This document shows, piece after piece, positions 32,367 through 35,834 of a stretch of 35,834 nt of DNA. Source of the stretch: S015-6 sp964384945 (lineage in GTDB: Bacteria > Desulfobacterota > DSWW01); assembly GCA_964384945.1 (NCBI GenBank), contig CAYLMK010000039.1, positions 1-35,834 on the forward strand. The letters run 5' to 3'. Position 1 is the first letter of the stretch; each line of letters starts with the position of its first letter. The translations under genes and the position numbers were made by a program. The notes under the pieces are model-generated. The model saw nothing but the letters and a program-made list of their open reading frames with translations. It was not told the DNA's origin and did not search any database.

Positions 32367-33851
32367 TCAGGCCGCCAGAGCCGGAACCAGGATGTCGGAA
32401 GGATCCAGGGAGAGCGTCTCGACGATCCGTTCGAGGGCCTCGACGATTTCAGGGTCGAGCTGGGTGCCCGAGACCTTCCGGATCTCCTCGACCGCCTCCA
32501 TGAAGGTGATCTTCTCCCGATAAGGTCGGTCGCTGATCAGCGCGTCAAGCATGTCGGTCACCGCGAGGATGCGGGCTCCCAGGGGAATCTGTGCACCCGA
32601 GAGCCCCGCCGGATACCCTTTTCCGTCGTAGTGCTCGTGGTGGTGCCGGATGATCTTGAGAATGCCTTTGAGATCCGGAATCCGCGAGAGGATGCTGACT
32701 GAAACCTCCGGGTGTTTCCGGATCTGTTTCCACTCCTCCTCGGTCAGCCTGCCCGCCTTGTTCAGGATCTCGTCCCGAATTCCGATCTTTCCGATGTCGT
32801 GCAGGAGGCCGGCCAGCCGGATGGCTTCGGTCTCCTGCTCGGGGAGCCCCATCTCCCGGGCGATCTGCACGGAATAGTGGCTGACGCGCTGGGAGTGGCC
32901 CCGCGTGTAGGCATCCTTTGCCTCCAGGGCCATGGCCAGGGTGGATACGGCATTGAGAAGCTTTTCCTTCAGGTTCTCATGGAGGCGCAGATTCTCTACG
33001 GAAACGGCCACCTGGCTCGCGAAGATGTAGAGCAGTTTCAGTTGGTGCGCGTCGAACCTCCCCCCGGAACGGCGCTTGTCCGCATTCAAGACCCCGATCA
33101 TCTCGTTGCGCAGGAAGAGAGGAACGCTGATCGCGGTTGAAACGGCGCGACCCACCGTCCCTCCCTGGCGGTAGCCGGAAGGGTCGAGCGCCCCCGGAAG
33201 GAGGTCTCCCTCACGTCTTTGCACGGCCGCCTCCTGGCCGTCCCCCTCGGTTCCGGAGGCCGTCCTTCCGGGTGTGCCGTTTCTCAGCGCACTCAGGTTG
33301 TAGACCCGAAACCGGTTCTTCAAAGGATCCGAAAGCAGGAGCGAACACTCGTCCAGCTGGAAGGCTTGTATGGTCGTGTCCAGGATCCGCTGTAGAATCC
33401 TCTCCGGGTCTTTCTCTTCGTGGATGGCACGGCACGCCTCCAGGAGCTTGTCCAGTTCGCGAACGTAACGTTCCGTGTATTGCAGGCTGGCCTGCTGCTG
33501 GAAGACGTCCTCCTTCATCCTCTCGAGCTGAATCTGGCTTCGCATGATATAGGCGACGGAAAGACAGGTCAGGACCCAGAGCCCGAGCAGAAGGAAGCGT
33601 ACCGAGACGCCCAACTGGGAGGAGAACCGGGAGTCGATGACGGATGAATCGGACAAGAGGACGAAGCCCGCCACGAATCCGGTCAGGACCAGGATGAGCA
33701 CGTTGGCAAGCGTGGAAATCTGGACCGTTCGGGTGCGAAGATACTGGTACTGCTGTTGCGTGCCTTTGTAGGAAGCATCCTCCACGGACGCGGAGGACGG
33801 GGAGGCCTGACGCGGCAGATGTCCGGTTGGGGGCTCTGTGCTGGATGACAT
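32367..33851 (-). CDS. Membrane-bound GAF / HD-GYP domain protein (putative cyclic-di-GMP phosphodiesterase)
   Basis: 494 residues. Two membrane helices near the N-terminus (about 43-67 and 86-105) are followed by a short coiled-coil stretch and a GAF sensor domain (about 140-310; ISVPLFLRNEMIGVLNADKR). The HD-GYP domain follows: RGHSQRVSHYS, HDIGKIGI (His351-Asp352), KHPEVS, HHHEHYDGKGYP (GYP at 412-414) and DMLDALISDRPYR. All metal-binding residues expected for c-di-GMP hydrolysis are present. HD-GYP proteins degrade c-di-GMP to GMP or pGpG; the input signal to the GAF domain is unknown. No partner diguanylate cyclase lies in the window. Confidence 0.95.
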   Translation of the reverse strand: MSSSTEPPTGHLPRQASPSSASVEDASYKGTQQQYQYLRTRTVQISTLANVLILVLTGFVAGFVLLSDSSVIDSRFSSQLGVSVRFLLLGLWVLTCLSVAYIMRSQIQLERMKEDVFQQQASLQYTERYVRELDKLLEACRAIHEEKDPERILQRILDTTIQAFQLDECSLLLSDPLKNRFRVYNLSALRNGTPGRTASGTEGDGQEAAVQRREGDLLPGALDPSGYRQGGTVGRAVSTAISVPLFLRNEMIGVLNADKRRSGGRFDAHQLKLLYIFASQVAVSVENLRLHENLKEKLLNAVSTLAMALEAKDAYTRGHSQRVSHYSVQIAREMGLPEQETEAIRLAGLLHDIGKIGIRDEILNKAGRLTEEEWKQIRKHPEVSVSILSRIPDLKGILKIIRHHHEHYDGKGYPAGLSGAQIPLGARILAVTDMLDALISDRPYREKITFMEAVEEIRKVSGTQLDPEIVEALERIVETLSLDPSDILVPALAA

Positions 33852-34103
33852 AGGATGCTGTGCCGAGCAGGTTCAGGTGCGGTTCCGACAGGCGATGGGG
33901 GAAAGCAGTTTGCAAATTCAGTGCCGCGGCAAGGGAAAGGCCGCCCTCGGCCGAAGTCCTCGCTTTGGTTCGGTTTTTGTAGGTGTCGCGAGCCGGCCCG
34001 GTCCGGGAACGGGGCCCTGCGGGCAGCGATGGATCTGAAAATAGTTGTTGACTATGAACTTTTTTCCGGCCGTCCCCGGGCGTTTCGATCCGCTCTGTCG
34101 GGT

Positions 34104-34132
34104 TTGATTTTGGCAGGGTCAAGGGCTATGCT
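34104..34132 (+). promoter_or_regulatory. Sigma-70-type promoter for the CGGC-domain gene
   Basis: TTGATT, 17 bases, TATGCT, about 80 bases ahead of the ATG at 34214. This is the only structured element I can support in the 362-base gap 33852-34213; no gene was seen in that gap. Confidence 0.45.
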
Positions 34133-34213
34133 GAACGAAAAACCGTGTGGGAGCTCGACGGTTGCCCCCGGCCCGGCAACCGTGACGATTCTGTTCGAGG
34201 AAGGAGGCATGCA

Positions 34214-34558
34214 ATGAAGAAGGTGGCGATCATCGGGTGCGGAACCTATATGGACCAGGGCTATGGATGCCCCGGGGAGTGGAGGTGCCTGAAGGCGGCC
34301 GCAATGGGTGAGGGCAAGTTCGAGGAACCTTCTCAAGTGGTGGCCTTCCTCAAGTGCGAGTGCCCCGGCAGGCCTCTCGTTCCCAATATGGGGATGTCCA
34401 TGAAGATGAGCGAGATCAAGCCCGACAAGATCTACTTGAGCTCCTGCATGGTCAACGCAAAGCCGGAATGCCCTTATCGAAAGGTCGAGGATCTCCGGGC
34501 CATGCTCGAGAACAAGTTCGGCATCGAGGTCGTCGAGGGAACGCACGACTATCATTGA
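34214..34558 (+). CDS. CGGC-domain cysteine-rich protein
   Basis: 114 residues with seven cysteines (9, 19, 25, 48, 50, 78, 86). The opening MKKVAIIGCGTY, then GCPGEWRCLKA, then VVAFLKCECPGRP and IYLSSCMVNAKPECPY follow the layout of the CGGC domain, in which paired cysteines probably bind metal or a cluster. Members are common in anaerobes and have no established function. The canonical CGGC itself reads CECP here. AAGGAGG stands at a good distance from the ATG. Confidence 0.8.
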   Translation: MKKVAIIGCGTYMDQGYGCPGEWRCLKAAAMGEGKFEEPSQVVAFLKCECPGRPLVPNMGMSMKMSEIKPDKIYLSSCMVNAKPECPYRKVEDLRAMLENKFGIEVVEGTHDYH

Positions 34559-34660
34559 GTGTTTCGCGGCGGCCCGGAGGAGAACCGGAGAGAATCGACT
34601 TCGCACGCGGGCCGCGGCGCGCTGCAGGCGGGGAATCGCTGCGAAGATCGAGGGCAAACC

Positions 34661-34840
34661 ATGGGCCTGACCGCGCGCCTGCTTCTCTGCCGCCCGCTCG
34701 TCTTTACGGTCCCTGAGATCCCGGCCGCGCAGATGAGCACGCTCTCTCTTCCCGAAAAGAAGACGAAAGGCCCGCTTTCCCCGGAAGAGGCCATCGCCTC
34801 CCCTCCCGCCGGAACCGGGGCCACGTCGCAGACCGAATGA
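34661..34840 (+). pseudogene. Possible remnant of a SagB-type nitroreductase-fold dehydrogenase N-terminus
   Basis: 59 residues from an ATG behind GAGGG. A short hydrophobic start (ARLLLCRPLVFTV) is followed by LSLPEKKTKGPLSPEEAIAS. This resembles the LP-x-P-x-x-KG-x-x-S-x-EEAI-x-RRS stretch that opens SagB-type dehydrogenases after their signal peptide. The expected RRS then fails in this frame but SRRNR appears in the next, so a frameshift followed by truncation is suspected. The rest of such an enzyme is absent. This is a tentative call on a very short match; a random small open frame is the alternative. Confidence 0.3.
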
Positions 34841-34914
34841 CGGGCGCAAGCGGATCGGGGCGGCCGAAAAGCGAGGGCGGGCCGCGCCCATGGGAGCAGC
34901 GAAAGGCAGACAGG

Positions 34915-35628
34915 ATGACGGAATACACGATCCATCCTCTGGTCGTGGGGGCAAACGAAACGGATCAGGGGGTCATGACCTATCTGAAGGGCTACGGGCG
35001 CAGGATCTGGATTCCGATTTACGTGTTCTACGTCCAGGGGGGCGAACAGAGGATCCTCGTGGACACCGGGCTCGACCAGTTCGTCGTCCCTCCCGAGGTC
35101 GGGGAACAGCACGGCGTGGAGATCCTGGAATTCGAGGACGCCCTTGCCACGGTCGGCCTCCAGCCCGATGACATCGAGATCATCATCCACACGCACCTTC
35201 ACAACGACCACTGCGAGAACGACTACAAGTGCACGAACGCCAAGGCCTACGTCCAGCGGGCCGAGCTGGAATTCTTCCGGGATCCCCACCCCCTCGACCA
35301 TCGGTACTACCCGGACCTCCTCGACGACGTTGAGGTCGTCACCCTGGAAGGCGAGGCGGAGATCACGGACGGGATCCGGGTCGTGCCGTCCCCGGGGCAC
35401 ACGCCGGGAACCCAGTCGGTTCTCATCCGGACCCGCCAGGGCATGGTCGGCATCGCCGGCTTCTGCTGCAACCAGGAGAACTTCCCGGAGAAGGGCCCCG
35501 CCGTGACACCCGGGGTGCATACGGACGCGCTGGCCGCCTACGAGTCGATCCAGCGGTTCCGGGAGTCTGCCGACATCCTGCTTCCCCTCCACGATTTCTC
35601 GGTGGGCCGGAGGAAGCGGATCCCTTGA
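34915..35628 (+). CDS. Metallo-beta-lactamase-fold hydrolase (AHL-lactonase-like)
   Basis: 237 residues. The zinc-binding motif is HTHLHNDH (His94, His96, Asp98, His99). A further ligand His lies in SPGHTPGTQS, and LVDTGLDQF and PLHDF are in the usual places. Length and the YVFYVQGG / ILVDTG opening resemble the N-acyl-homoserine-lactonase-like branch of the family, whose members hydrolyse lactones and other esters. The actual substrate cannot be deduced. AAAGG lies a few bases before the ATG; the frame is open upstream to 34837 but without a better ribosome site. No quorum-sensing gene is nearby. Confidence 0.9.
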   Translation: MTEYTIHPLVVGANETDQGVMTYLKGYGRRIWIPIYVFYVQGGEQRILVDTGLDQFVVPPEVGEQHGVEILEFEDALATVGLQPDDIEIIIHTHLHNDHCENDYKCTNAKAYVQRAELEFFRDPHPLDHRYYPDLLDDVEVVTLEGEAEITDGIRVVPSPGHTPGTQSVLIRTRQGMVGIAGFCCNQENFPEKGPAVTPGVHTDALAAYESIQRFRESADILLPLHDFSVGRRKRIP

Positions 35629-35670
35629 GGCGGCAAACCGCGGGTGAGAGGGAAGGCGGGAGCTGGGAAT

Positions 35671-35780
35671 TTGCTAACAGCTGTTAGCTGTCAGCTGTTA
35701 GCAGTTAGCCCCTACCACCCCTCCCCCAGAGAGGCACAAACCAGGGGGGCGTGGCTGGGAGCTAAAGGCTAAGAGCTAAC
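35671..35780. repeat. TTAGC-rich inverted repeats (REP-like intergenic element)
   Basis: It begins with the perfect 16-bp palindrome GCTAACAGCTGTTAGC (35673-35688), continues with further TTAGC units (GTTAGCTGTCAGCTGTTAGC, GTTAGCC), and ends with the opposite orientation (GCTAAAGGCTAAGAGCTAAC, 35761-35780). The centre (CCACCCCTCCCCC ... GGGGGGCGTGG) is also an imperfect inverted repeat, so the whole could fold as one long stem-loop. It lies right after the last gene and near the window end. Confidence 0.65.
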
Positions 35781-35834
35781 CCGACTTTCGCTATTCGGGG
35801 GGTATTGGTTTCCTAAGTACCTGAAAATAAACAA

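Noticed and set aside
34111..34132. Sigma-54-type promoter ahead of the CGGC gene (TGGCAGGG…GC)
   Set aside because: The GG and GC elements are one base too far apart; a sigma-70 reading (TTGATT-17-TATGCT) fits better.

Overview
The window reads as a high-GC Gram-negative bacterial chromosome fragment, probably from a metagenome-type contig. The bulk composition, the many predicted lipoproteins, the DGDGDGYGD-type metal-binding (MopTI-like) repeats on secreted enzymes, separate GluRS and GlnRS, and an HD-GYP protein fit a deltaproteobacterial-type lineage (Desulfobacterota/Myxococcota-like). That assignment is inference. No rRNA, tRNA or CRISPR array was seen.

Layout. 1-1757: the 3' end of an amino-acid-binding periplasmic protein gene, then an ArsB/NhaD-type permease, in visibly lower-GC DNA. 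1758-2650: no intact gene, but a decayed IS91-type transposase relic lies where the composition changes. 2651-9700: five secreted-protein genes in one direction. They comprise two paralogous HGGGW-type esterases and three propeller-like proteins, two of which share a nearly identical 29-residue N-terminus; one of these two carries an apparent one-base frameshift. 10121-11199 (minus): a nucleotidyltransferase-fold protein and a small partner with overlapping ends and a good promoter.

11484-12994 (minus): the most striking locus. An ECF-type sigma factor gene overlaps by 4 bp a gene encoding a zf-HC2 anti-sigma zinc finger, an O6-alkylguanine-DNA methyltransferase and an Ada-type Cys4 methyl-acceptor domain in one protein. 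This looks like an alkylation-sensing anti-sigma factor. 13267: a small membrane protein, divergent from it. 13510-18459 (minus): an Endonuclease Q-like PHP domain fused to a UvrD helicase, followed by a DASS anion symporter.

18703-22356 (plus): gltX, thrC and a secreted alpha/beta hydrolase. 22343-23593 (minus): an SGNH hydrolase lipoprotein with the same repeat and tail architecture as the first esterase. 23866: a Trp-rich membrane protein with an internal duplication. 24736-27252 (minus): glnS and a crotonase-family enzyme. 27383-30560: an alpha/beta hydrolase, a FliL-like protein, a cupin and a lysine 2,3-aminomutase. 30544-35628: a secreted papain-family protease, dodecin, an HD-GYP/GAF protein, a CGGC-domain protein, a possible SagB-type remnant and a metallo-beta-lactamase-fold hydrolase. 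The window ends in TTAGC-rich inverted repeats.

The genes form short operons rather than one pathway. Two themes recur: DNA repair (the Ada/anti-sigma fusion and the EndoQ-UvrD fusion) and exported hydrolases with calcium-binding-like repeats and membrane tails.
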